A stretch of 59,542 nt of DNA from a bacterium (lineage in GTDB: Bacteria > UBA9089 > JASEIO01): positions 1 through 59,542 of the forward strand of contig JASEIO010000003.1 in the NCBI GenBank assembly GCA_030017475.1, given 5' to 3'. This document shows, in pieces, positions 33,469 to 41,501 of the stretch. The position numbers and the translations under genes were made by a program. The notes under the pieces are model-generated. The model was not told the origin of the DNA and ran no database searches. It was given only the letters and a program-made list of their open reading frames with translations. How positions within the stretch are numbered: position 1 is the stretch's first letter; each line of letters starts with the position of its first letter.

Positions 33469-36400
33469 GTGTTAAGGGTAGCAATTGTACAGATGGATTT
33501 TAATCCAGCATGTAGTTTTTCGGACATAAACTTTTTAGAGGAGCCAGTTTACACCCAGGATCCAAAAGATGGAATATCTACTTTAGACCTACCTGGATAC
33601 ACACAAGAGATCTCTACCTTTCGACGGAAGATTCGAACGAGTTATGAAAAAATGATGGAAAATAAAATAGAATATATCCTTTCTTTTTGCAAAGAGAAAA
33701 AGGTAGAGGTCCTGGTTTTTCCAGAATATTCCATCCCTGCATCCAGTCTCCGTTTATTAAAAGGTTATGCGAATAAAGGAATGTGTATTGTATGTGGAAG
33801 TCATACTGCATTAAAAGAGAATGAAAGATATTATCGGGAATTAAATATCTCCCCTGAGGAGGGGAGAAATATTTCAGTATGCCTTCTTCCAAATGATAAT
33901 AAGATTGGTTGGATAGAGAAACTATCCCCTTCACCCTGGGAAGAGGGAAAATTAGAGATTGGAGACAAATGGGGTTTAATTAAAGGAAAAGAGATAAGTT
34001 TTTTGGTATTTTTATCTATGGATTTTATTAATGAGACGAATGAGAATAGGCAAAGATTTGTTAAGAATAAACATTTTTATCAGGCAAATTTTGTTTGTGT
34101 TCCATCTTTTATGGAGGATGGGTCTTGTTTTGAGAAATCGGTTAAAAGATATATGGATGAGAATAAATATATCTCTGGATATAAAAAGGTTGTCCTGTAT
34201 ACCAATATCTCCTCCGCTGGTGGTTCTCAAATCCTTTTTCATTTTGAAGAAGGGACGGATATCTCTTCGTCCTTAGAGAAGGATGGCTCTTTTCAAATTC
34301 CGAAGGGGGATGAAGGAATCCTAATTATGGATTTAGATGTAAGGATTGGAACGCAATTTGTTAAGGAAAAACCAGTTCAGGTTTGTGTAGCTCCATTTGT
34401 CTATGAAGGGATTCTTCCAGGTTATAAGGATTTTATTCTGGAATATCAGAAAGAGAAGGCTTTGAAAGATAAAAGATCGGTTATTGAAAGGTGGGAGAAG
34501 GAGATTTTTTCGTGGTGGAAGAGTGAAACTGCTCCAAAAACCTTGATTAAAAAGATTGAAAACCTATTAACTGATTACTATAGACTTTCGGAAGAAAGGC
34601 TTGATTTTCTGCTTGATAATCGGGTCTTTCCAAAAGAAATTCCTACATTAAACGAATGGAGATTTGTAGTAATTGGAGAAACAATCGAATTTTTAGAAGG
34701 TTTGGCATTGGAAGTCAATCCTAAAGATAGGCTTACGGTAGAAAACAGAATAAGGTTCTATAAAAGACAACAACAAGTTCTTAAGAGAAAGGTAAGGGAA
34801 GATTACCTACACTCCTTTTATTTAGTGAAAAAAAGGGAAGGTAAGATACAAAAAGAGGAAGAGGAGGCGTTCATCTGGGCATATAAGGATTTTTCAAAGC
34901 TTCCACAAGTCCCCTCGGTGACTGGAAAACTTTTAGGAAGACCAATCTTACGTCCTCATGAGGTAGAAAGGTGTTTTATGACCACACGTGCTATAAAGCA
35001 ATTTATTAAAGGATTTAAACTCCGAAGTTACCTATTTCTCTCTCCTTCAGGAACTGGTAAAACCAGTTTCCTTTCCTATTTGAGTCTCCAGGTCTTAAAA
35101 AATGAATATACTCCAATTTGGATAAAGGTTTCAGAAAGGCTCCCTTCATATAACCTATTGTTCGAACAATTGCCTAAAGATAAACTTGTTCTATTCTTTG
35201 ATGATATCCATAAGAATAGATATATTGTAGATCTATTATCTGAAATCAAAAAAAGACACCCTAAGCTTCCTATCATCTGTACGGCTAGACCGGACGGATT
35301 TTTGCAACTTAAAGAAAAATGGGAGATAATCAAAGATAAGTTTCAGGAAGAAAACCTCCCCGGATATTTAGAAAAGGAGGATGTAGAAGAGATAATTTCC
35401 ATATTCGACCTATCCAAGGAAGAAAGAAAGATAATTCTATCTAAAGGAGAGCTTCCATTTATACATTTGACTATACTCTATGTTCAGAAAGAGGTAGTAA
35501 AAGGATTACCAGAAGACCCCTTGCGGATATTTCAAGCTATTTACAATTCATGCTCGGATGAAGAAAGATTTGTCTTAAAGTTTTTAACCTATTTAGATTT
35601 TGCAAAAAAAGAGGTATTACTTGAAGCCATGAGGCATTTTGGAATTGAAGGGCATGCCTTAGATAGACTACTAAAAAGGGATATCATCTACTTTGATTCT
35701 ATCAAATGTAGTCCTGATTTCACCCAAACAGAGGTTTTAACTACCTTCAGTGACCTAAAGGTGGTTACTGAACAACACACCTTCCATTATGAACGGATAA
35801 AGGTACTCCCAGATATCTTCCTTTCGACTGTAAAGGAGCGGGAAGGAATAATCTCTTTATTAAAAAGATATGAAAGATTTGATTATAGACAAAGAGACCG
35901 ATATGTGGAATTATTAAGAGAGAAAAAGGAGGATATATCAGTTTTATGGATAATTAGTAATTTGGCAAAGAAAAGGGCTGAGTTATTGGAGATAGCTGAT
36001 TTTGCATTAAACTGTAAAAGGGATGCGAATCTATCAGAAATCCTTTATAATTTTGGCCTCGGGTTTACTTTCCAAAATATGATTGATCGGGCAATAGAAT
36101 GCTATGAGATCGCCTTAGAGATTTCTCCAAATAATCCCTCTATCTTGTTTAACTTAGGATTGGCCTTTGGAAAGAAAGGAGAGATGGAAAAAGAAAGGGA
36201 ATGCTTTGAGCGGGCATTACAAATCTCTCCAAATGATCCCACTATTTGGTTTAACTTAGGAATCTCTTATGGAAAGAAGGGAGATGAGAGGCATGAACGG
36301 ATGTGTTTTGAAAAGGCAATAGAAATCTCTCCTAACGATCCTATGATCTGTTATAAATTAGGGATCTTTTATGAAAGGAATAAACAAATGGATAAGGCAA

Positions 36401-36948
36401 TCGATCATTATGAAAAGGCAGTAAATATAGATCCAACCTATCATTTACCTTGGTTTAACTTAGGGATTATTTGTCAAAATAAAGGAGAGCTTGATCGTGC
36501 CTTAATCTGTTTCAAGAAGGCGCTCTCTTATAGATTAGATGATGCCATGGGTTGGTATTATTTAGGCGAGATTTTTAAGGCGCTTAACGATACAGATCGA
36601 GCAATTAAATGCTTTGCTAAGGCAATATCCCTTGATACAGAATATGGAGATGCATGGTACTCTTTGGGAATTGCCTATAGAGATAAGGGGAAAGATGCAC
36701 TATCTTTACAATGTCTTGAAAGAACGACAAAAATCGATTTAGAAAATGCCCAGGCCTTTCATAACTTAGGGATCGCTTACAGGGATAGAAAGAGATTAGA
36801 GAGGGCTTTATCGTGTTTTGAAAAGGCTACATCCTTAAATCCAAAAGATGGGACCTATTGGTACAATTTAGGAGTTACCTATCGAGATAAGGGAAAAACC
36901 AAAAAGGCAATCGAATGCTTTGAAAAGGCAAAAACATTAAGGGGATAA
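33469..36948 (+). CDS. nitrilase-like domain / STAND-type NTPase / nine-TPR protein
   Basis: This is a 1159-residue cytosolic protein starting at a GTG after TAGGAGG (8 nt). Residues 1-300 follow the carbon-nitrogen hydrolase fold. The catalytic Glu (E86 in VFPEYSIP) and Lys (K151 in IEKLSP) are present, but the position of the nucleophilic Cys aligns with Ser183 (VFLSMDF). A helical linker follows. Residues about 500-690 form a P-loop NTPase with Walker A SPSGTGKT (525-532), Walker B LVLFFDDIH (D578, D579) and sensor-like IICTARPDG. A helical region about 690-850 may be a winged helix. Nine TPRs (about 852-1157) with the WxNLGIxYxxKG pattern end the chain. The layout of effector-like domain, NTPase and repeat sensor is that of STAND signalling or defence ATPases. 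Function is unknown; the nitrilase part may be a non-hydrolytic ligand binder. Confidence 0.8.
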   Translation: MLRVAIVQMDFNPACSFSDINFLEEPVYTQDPKDGISTLDLPGYTQEISTFRRKIRTSYEKMMENKIEYILSFCKEKKVEVLVFPEYSIPASSLRLLKGYANKGMCIVCGSHTALKENERYYRELNISPEEGRNISVCLLPNDNKIGWIEKLSPSPWEEGKLEIGDKWGLIKGKEISFLVFLSMDFINETNENRQRFVKNKHFYQANFVCVPSFMEDGSCFEKSVKRYMDENKYISGYKKVVLYTNISSAGGSQILFHFEEGTDISSSLEKDGSFQIPKGDEGILIMDLDVRIGTQFVKEKPVQVCVAPFVYEGILPGYKDFILEYQKEKALKDKRSVIERWEKEIFSWWKSETAPKTLIKKIENLLTDYYRLSEERLDFLLDNRVFPKEIPTLNEWRFVVIGETIEFLEGLALEVNPKDRLTVENRIRFYKRQQQVLKRKVREDYLHSFYLVKKREGKIQKEEEEAFIWAYKDFSKLPQVPSVTGKLLGRPILRPHEVERCFMTTRAIKQFIKGFKLRSYLFLSPSGTGKTSFLSYLSLQVLKNEYTPIWIKVSERLPSYNLLFEQLPKDKLVLFFDDIHKNRYIVDLLSEIKKRHPKLPIICTARPDGFLQLKEKWEIIKDKFQEENLPGYLEKEDVEEIISIFDLSKEERKIILSKGELPFIHLTILYVQKEVVKGLPEDPLRIFQAIYNSCSDEERFVLKFLTYLDFAKKEVLLEAMRHFGIEGHALDRLLKRDIIYFDSIKCSPDFTQTEVLTTFSDLKVVTEQHTFHYERIKVLPDIFLSTVKEREGIISLLKRYERFDYRQRDRYVELLREKKEDISVLWIISNLAKKRAELLEIADFALNCKRDANLSEILYNFGLGFTFQNMIDRAIECYEIALEISPNNPSILFNLGLAFGKKGEMEKERECFERALQISPNDPTIWFNLGISYGKKGDERHERMCFEKAIEISPNDPMICYKLGIFYERNKQMDKAIDHYEKAVNIDPTYHLPWFNLGIICQNKGELDRALICFKKALSYRLDDAMGWYYLGEIFKALNDTDRAIKCFAKAISLDTEYGDAWYSLGIAYRDKGKDALSLQCLERTTKIDLENAQAFHNLGIAYRDRKRLERALSCFEKATSLNPKDGTYWYNLGVTYRDKGKTKKAIECFEKAKTLRG

Positions 36949-36950
36949 TA

Positions 36951-37712
36951 ATGGATGCAACTTGGCAGAAAAGCGTAATCTGTCCAGTATGTGAGGCAGA
37001 ATTTACAACAGAGAATGTAAGACAAGATGCAATAAGGGTGAAAGGAAGAGATACAGATTTTATGGTTTACTACGAAGGTATAAATCCAAATCTGTATCTT
37101 GTTTGGGTATGTCCAAAATGTTACTATGCAGCATTAAGAGATGACTTCCAAACCTTAACCAAAAAGGAACAGAAGATTTTGCAAGACACTATAAGTAAAA
37201 GATTCAGTATATCAAAAATGGCTGATTTTACAAAGGAAAGGGATGAGATTTTAGGAATATTAAGCTATGAATTAGCTGGTTTTTGCTATGAGCAGAGGAA
37301 ATCATCTAATGAAAAACTGGCGAGTATCTATTTAAGAGAGGCATGGGTTGCTCGGGAAATTGGTGATTGGGATGTGGAGCATGAATGCCTGGAGAAAAGT
37401 TCTTCTTTCTATAAAAAGGCATTTTATGAAGACTATGATTTGAAAATGGCAAAATCTGAGATCATGTATCTTATAGGAGAGATAAGTAGAAGATTAGGAA
37501 ATTATGAAGAGGCCATAAGTTATTTAGCAAAGGTCTTTGAGGATAAGGGGGCTAAGCAAAAAATAGCTGACTTAGCTCATAATCAATATTATTTGGCTAA
37601 AAAGGACTTAGAAGAGTTAAGAGAAGGTGTTTCATCAGGCGAGACTTCGCATGATGAACTTTTGGAGATAGTAATAAAAGACGCAGCAAAGGATCTATCC
37701 GACATAGAATAA
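36951..37712 (+). CDS. DUF2225 family protein (zinc-ribbon plus TPR-like helices)
   Basis: This is a 253-residue protein. The N-terminus has two CX2C knuckles, C11/C14 (VICPVCEAEF) and C54/C57 (WVCPKCYYA), which should bind one zinc. The rest is helical with TPR-like pairs (EIMYLIGEISRRLGNYEEAI). This matches DUF2225, a family of unknown function. It starts 2 nt after the stop of the nitrilase/STAND gene, so the two are co-translated and their products probably interact. There is no signal peptide. Confidence 0.82.
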   Translation: MDATWQKSVICPVCEAEFTTENVRQDAIRVKGRDTDFMVYYEGINPNLYLVWVCPKCYYAALRDDFQTLTKKEQKILQDTISKRFSISKMADFTKERDEILGILSYELAGFCYEQRKSSNEKLASIYLREAWVAREIGDWDVEHECLEKSSSFYKKAFYEDYDLKMAKSEIMYLIGEISRRLGNYEEAISYLAKVFEDKGAKQKIADLAHNQYYLAKKDLEELREGVSSGETSHDELLEIVIKDAAKDLSDIE

Positions 37713-37713
37713 C

Positions 37714-37761
37714 AGCTGTAAGGATTAAGTTTTTTATCTGCTTACAGCTTACGACTTATAG
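37714..37761 (+). repeat. heptamer run forming a hairpin after the DUF2225 gene
   Basis: AGCTGTAAG at 37714-37722 pairs with CTTACAGCT at 37741-37749 across an 18-nt loop containing GTTTTTTATC. The right arm continues as heptamers CTTACAG, CTTACGA, CTTATAG. It may act as a weak terminator or is simply repeat DNA. Confidence 0.5.
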
Positions 37762-37780
37762 CAACTTGGAGAGATATGAG

Positions 37781-38608
37781 ATGTATTGCGATTTACATAT
37801 CCATACTACCTATTCTGATTCATCATTGACACCAAAAGAGGTTGTTGAGGAGGCAAGTCGTATAGGATTAACAACTATTGCTATCACTGATCACGACACC
37901 GTAGACGGAATACCGGAGGCAATAGAATGGGGTAAAAAATATGAGATAGATGTAATCCCAGGGATTGAACTATCTACTGATATAGGAAGGGAAGAGGTTC
38001 ATATCTTAGGGTATTATATTGATTGGGAAAATGAGCAATTTAACCGTAGGTTACACGAATTTAAGATTTCGAGACAAAAAAGGGCCCATTTAATAATCAA
38101 TAGATTTAAAAAACTTGGCATTGAAATTGATTATAAAAGAGTTGCCCTCCTTGCTGGCGAAGGAATTATAGGAAGACTTCATATTGCCAATGTTCTGAAA
38201 GAACAGGGAGTGGTGGCTTCAATAAAAGATGCCTTTTCTGAATATCTGAATTATGGGGGATTATGCTATGTAGAAAAGTTTCGCCTAACACCTGAAGAGG
38301 CAATAGAAATGATAAAGTGTGTTGGCGGAATACCAGTCTTGGCTCATCCTTATCATAATAGATATAATAACCTTATCCCTAAATTAATAAAGGTTGGGTT
38401 AGAGGGATTGGAGATATACCACCCTGAACATTCTCTGGAAATCCAGTTGTATTATGAAAAGTTAGCAAGAGACTATCGCCTTATTCCTACTGGTGGCTCA
38501 GATTGTCACGGAACAATGAAAGGTGGAGAAATTCTACTTGGAAATGCAAAGGTACGTGATGAAATAGTAAAAAGGTTGAAACGTTTCAATCAGTACAATC
38601 AGAAATAG
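37781..38608 (+). CDS. PHP-domain phosphoesterase (TrpH/RNase AM-like)
   Basis: The chain has 275 residues from the ATG at 37781, 9 nt after GGAG; a TTG at 37766 is also in frame. The metal-binding motifs of the PHP fold are complete: DLHIHTTYSD, ITDHDTV, GIELS, HILGYYID, LAHPY and GGSDCHG. Relatives are 5'-3' exonucleases acting on short RNA and 3',5'-bisphosphonucleotides (TrpH/YciV). A role in RNA or nucleotide turnover is therefore likely. It faces rsmD convergently. Confidence 0.88.
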   Translation: MYCDLHIHTTYSDSSLTPKEVVEEASRIGLTTIAITDHDTVDGIPEAIEWGKKYEIDVIPGIELSTDIGREEVHILGYYIDWENEQFNRRLHEFKISRQKRAHLIINRFKKLGIEIDYKRVALLAGEGIIGRLHIANVLKEQGVVASIKDAFSEYLNYGGLCYVEKFRLTPEEAIEMIKCVGGIPVLAHPYHNRYNNLIPKLIKVGLEGLEIYHPEHSLEIQLYYEKLARDYRLIPTGGSDCHGTMKGGEILLGNAKVRDEIVKRLKRFNQYNQK

Positions 38609-38671
38609 GAAATTTTATAATCGTGGATCAAATCTCATTATTATAGTAGAAATGTTACTGCTACCTGTCTT

Positions 38672-39211
38672 CTATCGATGAACGAGAAAGGAGAAGACAG
38701 TATCTCCATACCTCCTTTGTTTTACAGGATTGAAATATTTCTCTTCTACTTTTTCTCTTCGATCATGTTGAGCGATTATCCAGCCATCCTCCTCAAGTAT
38801 ATTATATTTCGATAGATATTTCAAGGTAAAATTTACTAAATTCTTGAACTGAGGAGGGCCAAGAAATATTATATCAAATCCAATATTCTGTTTATGTAGG
38901 CTCTTTATCCCCTTCTCTACACTACAATCTAAAACTTCACATCTCTCTTTAAAACCCGTTTTTATTAGATTCTCCCGAATTACTTCTACTACCTTTTTAT
39001 CCTTTTCAACAAACGTAACTCGTTCTACACCACGACTCAAAGCCTCAATCCCAACTTGACCTGTTCCAGCAAATAGGTCAAGGAACCTCTTTCCTCTCAA
39101 TTCTTCACCCAATAGATTAAATAATCCTTCCTTAGCCCGATCCGATATTGGTCTTATACCTTTAATTGACTTTAATCTTATCCCTTTTGCTTGACCACCG
39201 ATTACTCTCAT
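38672..39211 (-). CDS. rsmD: 16S rRNA (guanine966-N2)-methyltransferase RsmD
   Basis: The chain has about 179 residues from the ATG at 39211, 9 nt after GGAG; the frame extends to a TTG at 39226. It has RVIGGQAKGIRLKSI, RPISDRAKEGLFNLL and the SAM site FLDLFAGTGQVGIEALSRG. The catalytic motif, normally DPPY, reads LGPPQF here, so the usual Asp is Gly and the Tyr is Gln. It methylates G966 in the small ribosomal subunit if active; the changed motif makes that uncertain. It is last in the minus-strand gene set. Confidence 0.88.
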   Translation of the reverse strand: MRVIGGQAKGIRLKSIKGIRPISDRAKEGLFNLLGEELRGKRFLDLFAGTGQVGIEALSRGVERVTFVEKDKKVVEVIRENLIKTGFKERCEVLDCSVEKGIKSLHKQNIGFDIIFLGPPQFKNLVNFTLKYLSKYNILEEDGWIIAQHDRREKVEEKYFNPVKQRRYGDTVFSFLVHR

Positions 39212-39279
39212 AATATACAGCTCCAAATAGACATTCTAAAAACGAAAAATATTCTCTTCCGTCTCTTGCTAAGGACTGG

Positions 39280-40152
39280 TTATCTCGCACTCTCTTCATT
39301 TTTAGATGTTTTTAAGGTAATAAAGGTAATCTCTGGCTGGCAAAAGGTTCTAAATGGTAGAATAGTTACCCCCAACCCTTTATTTACATAAAGAAAGGTG
39401 TTATCTACCTTATACAATCCTGAAAAATATCTTTTTCCATGTTTTAACAAGGTTACAATTGGTCCAATAAATGGTAGACAGATTTGTCCACCATGGGTAT
39501 GTCCAGTCAAAACCAAGGAGATTCCTTTTTTAGCTGCCTCTTTTATAATCTTAGGAGAATGAGCCAACAATAAAGTAAAATCCTTTTTTTCTATACAATC
39601 CATTGCCTTTTTCAAGTCATCTCTATTTGTATACGGATCGTCAACTCCGATGATTGAAAAGGTTGTATCATTTATCCTTAAATTAACTCCTTCATTAACT
39701 AATATCCTTCCTCCTTTCAATCTCTTTATTTCCTGAATATAGATATCATTATTTCCCAATACCCCAAAAATTCCATTCTTTGAATGTAAAGAATTCATAA
39801 ACTCCATACATCTCGGTGTTATCCTTTTCCCAGATTCATAATCTCCAGTAATTACGACCAAATCTGGTCTTATCTCATTGACTATTTCGACAACCTTTCT
39901 TTCTCTTTTTCCAATCCTTTTCATATGCAGATCTGACAAATGGACAATAGTTAATCCAGAGAGTGTGGTTGGCAAGCCTTCAATTGATAAGGTAAGATTA
40001 ACAATCTCTAAATTATTTGGTTCATAGAAATAGGCATATAGAAAAAATAATAATATTGATACTCCAACACTTACTAAACCAATGATCAATTTAATCACAT
40101 GTTTAAGGTTATTATTCAACCTTGATCTTCTCTGCCTTCTTTTTCTCTTCAC
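39280..40152 (-). CDS. membrane-anchored metallophosphoesterase (YkuE-like)
   Basis: The product has up to 290 residues. A basic N-terminus precedes one membrane helix (about 20-42), then a calcineurin-like phosphoesterase domain: LSDLHMKR, VITGDY, GVLGNND, LLAHSP and GHTHGGQ, all metal ligands intact. The GTG start at 40152 overlaps the small gene upstream by 41 nt. A TTG at 40119 would reduce that to 8 nt and still leave the membrane helix. Homologues act on lipid-linked or nucleotide phosphates at the cell surface; the substrate is unknown here. Confidence 0.87.
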   Translation of the reverse strand: MKRKRRQRRSRLNNNLKHVIKLIIGLVSVGVSILLFFLYAYFYEPNNLEIVNLTLSIEGLPTTLSGLTIVHLSDLHMKRIGKRERKVVEIVNEIRPDLVVITGDYESGKRITPRCMEFMNSLHSKNGIFGVLGNNDIYIQEIKRLKGGRILVNEGVNLRINDTTFSIIGVDDPYTNRDDLKKAMDCIEKKDFTLLLAHSPKIIKEAAKKGISLVLTGHTHGGQICLPFIGPIVTLLKHGKRYFSGLYKVDNTFLYVNKGLGVTILPFRTFCQPEITFITLKTSKNEESAR

Positions 40153-40315
40153 TTAGTTCTTCCAGTTTTTCCAATTTCGCATCAATTAGGGATCTAAAAG
40201 CCAATAGGATCTCCTTTTTTGCCCTAAGCAGATGCCTTATTGCTTCATTAGAGAAAAGTTCTGAAATGGCATTGTATACTGGACAGCTACTCCATTCACT
40301 CTTTTTCTCTTTCAC
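40112..40315 (-). CDS. small helical protein between arsA and the phosphoesterase
   Basis: This is a 67-residue protein starting at a GTG. A strong GGAGGTGA (plus-strand 40321-40328) lies 5 nt upstream, inside the end of arsA, so it is translated. It has one Cys (SSCPVYNAI), the helix SNEAIRHLLRAKKEILLAFRSLID and a charged coiled-coil tail. I recall similar short proteins beside ArsA-type ATPases, but I cannot name a family. Overlap with both neighbours suggests tight coupling. It could be a client or partner of the ArsA-Hsp20 protein. Confidence 0.6.
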   Translation of the reverse strand: MKEKKSEWSSCPVYNAISELFSNEAIRHLLRAKKEILLAFRSLIDAKLEKLEELSEEKKKAEKIKVE

Positions 40316-41483
40316 CTATATCACCTCCAAATGTAATCCTTAATCTCTCATCTTCAAACTTGGCTGAATCTATCTTTCGATTGGCCAGTGTCTTAGGTAG
40401 TAAGATGTTTCTTCTTATATTCCCAATTCTAATGGTTAATTCGTCACCTTTTCTGTAAATGTCTATATCCTCCTTTTCTATAAAAGGGAGGCTTATCAAC
40501 ATAAGATACTCTGAATCCTTTTTCTTCACCTCAATCGGTCTTCCTTTATAGAGGATTTCTGTTGGATTGCTTTCTGTGTAAAGCAATTCCCCTAACTTAG
40601 TTAAGAGATTCAAACCAACTATCTCTTCTTGGAATAATTTTACTTGAAGGATAGGAAGGGGTGAAAAGATCTCTTTCACCTGATTCAGATATTTAGTTTG
40701 GAAGTCCTTCCATTTACTAAAGTATGATGCATCCATATCCTTTGGTAATATCTTATTGACTACAACCGCATCTACTGGAAGGTCAAATAGGTTGAAGTAG
40801 GTATAAGACATCTGCGCTTCATGGATAACCATCTTCTCAAGATTTAATACAATCCTAATGGATGAAGATTTTCTGTCAATTAAGATATCCCGCATCTTAC
40901 CTACATTCTGATAAAGGTCTTTTATGGATTCAAATACCGAATCCGAAGGCAAGGGATAGTTTATGGTTTTTTTGACTAACGGTCTTGCCACCTTTGCCAA
41001 CTTTCGCTCAATTGGAAATAACCTTTTCATATACCATTTGAAGACCTCTGGAAAAGATAGGAGGTGCAGGGTTGCTCCAGTTGGGGCGCAATCGATAATC
41101 GCTACATCATACTCTCCTGATTCATTCAAGGACTTTAATTCAATCAAATTAAGTAAATCCTCTATCCCTGGCAAAATGGCAATCTCTTCGGATATGACTG
41201 AATCAAAATCCCATTTTGTGAATAGCTCTCTTATGTAAGTCTGGATAGTACCCCAATTTTTATTTAGTACTTCCTGAACATCTACCTCTTTTGCAAATAG
41301 ATTATCCCGTAATTTCATAAGCTTGGCTCCAATATGCAGATCAAACGAGTCGGATAATGAATGGGCTCTGTCTGTTGATAAGATTATCGTCCGATAACCA
41401 AGCTTAGCACACTGTAAGGCAGTAGCACTTGCTATAGTTGTCTTTCCAACTCCACCTTTTCCAGTGAATAATATCACCCTCAA
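40296..41483 (-). CDS. ArsA/GET3-family ATPase with C-terminal Hsp20-like domain
   Basis: The chain has 395 residues from a TTG at 41483, placed 6 nt after GGAGGAG and giving the classical N-terminus RVILFTGKGGVGKTT. The frame extends to 41498. It has the deviant Walker A with the signature Lys, the switch I region STDRAHSLSDSFD, and switch II IIDCAPTGATLHLLSFP. The last 80 residues (YLMLISLPFIEKEDIDI to ITFGGD) form an alpha-crystallin/Hsp20-like domain, as in the ArsA_HSP20 group. It has a single ATPase domain and no arsenite pump genes nearby. A chaperone or targeting role like that of GET3 is more likely than arsenic resistance. Confidence 0.9.
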   Translation of the reverse strand: MRVILFTGKGGVGKTTIASATALQCAKLGYRTIILSTDRAHSLSDSFDLHIGAKLMKLRDNLFAKEVDVQEVLNKNWGTIQTYIRELFTKWDFDSVISEEIAILPGIEDLLNLIELKSLNESGEYDVAIIDCAPTGATLHLLSFPEVFKWYMKRLFPIERKLAKVARPLVKKTINYPLPSDSVFESIKDLYQNVGKMRDILIDRKSSSIRIVLNLEKMVIHEAQMSYTYFNLFDLPVDAVVVNKILPKDMDASYFSKWKDFQTKYLNQVKEIFSPLPILQVKLFQEEIVGLNLLTKLGELLYTESNPTEILYKGRPIEVKKKDSEYLMLISLPFIEKEDIDIYRKGDELTIRIGNIRRNILLPKTLANRKIDSAKFEDERLRITFGGDIGEREKE

Positions 41484-41501
41484 TCTATTCTCCTCCAAGG
41501 A

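Noticed and set aside
40296-41483. Arsenite-efflux ATPase
   Set aside because: It has a single ATPase domain with Hsp20-like extension and no arsB, arsR or arsC nearby; the arsenic role is not supported.
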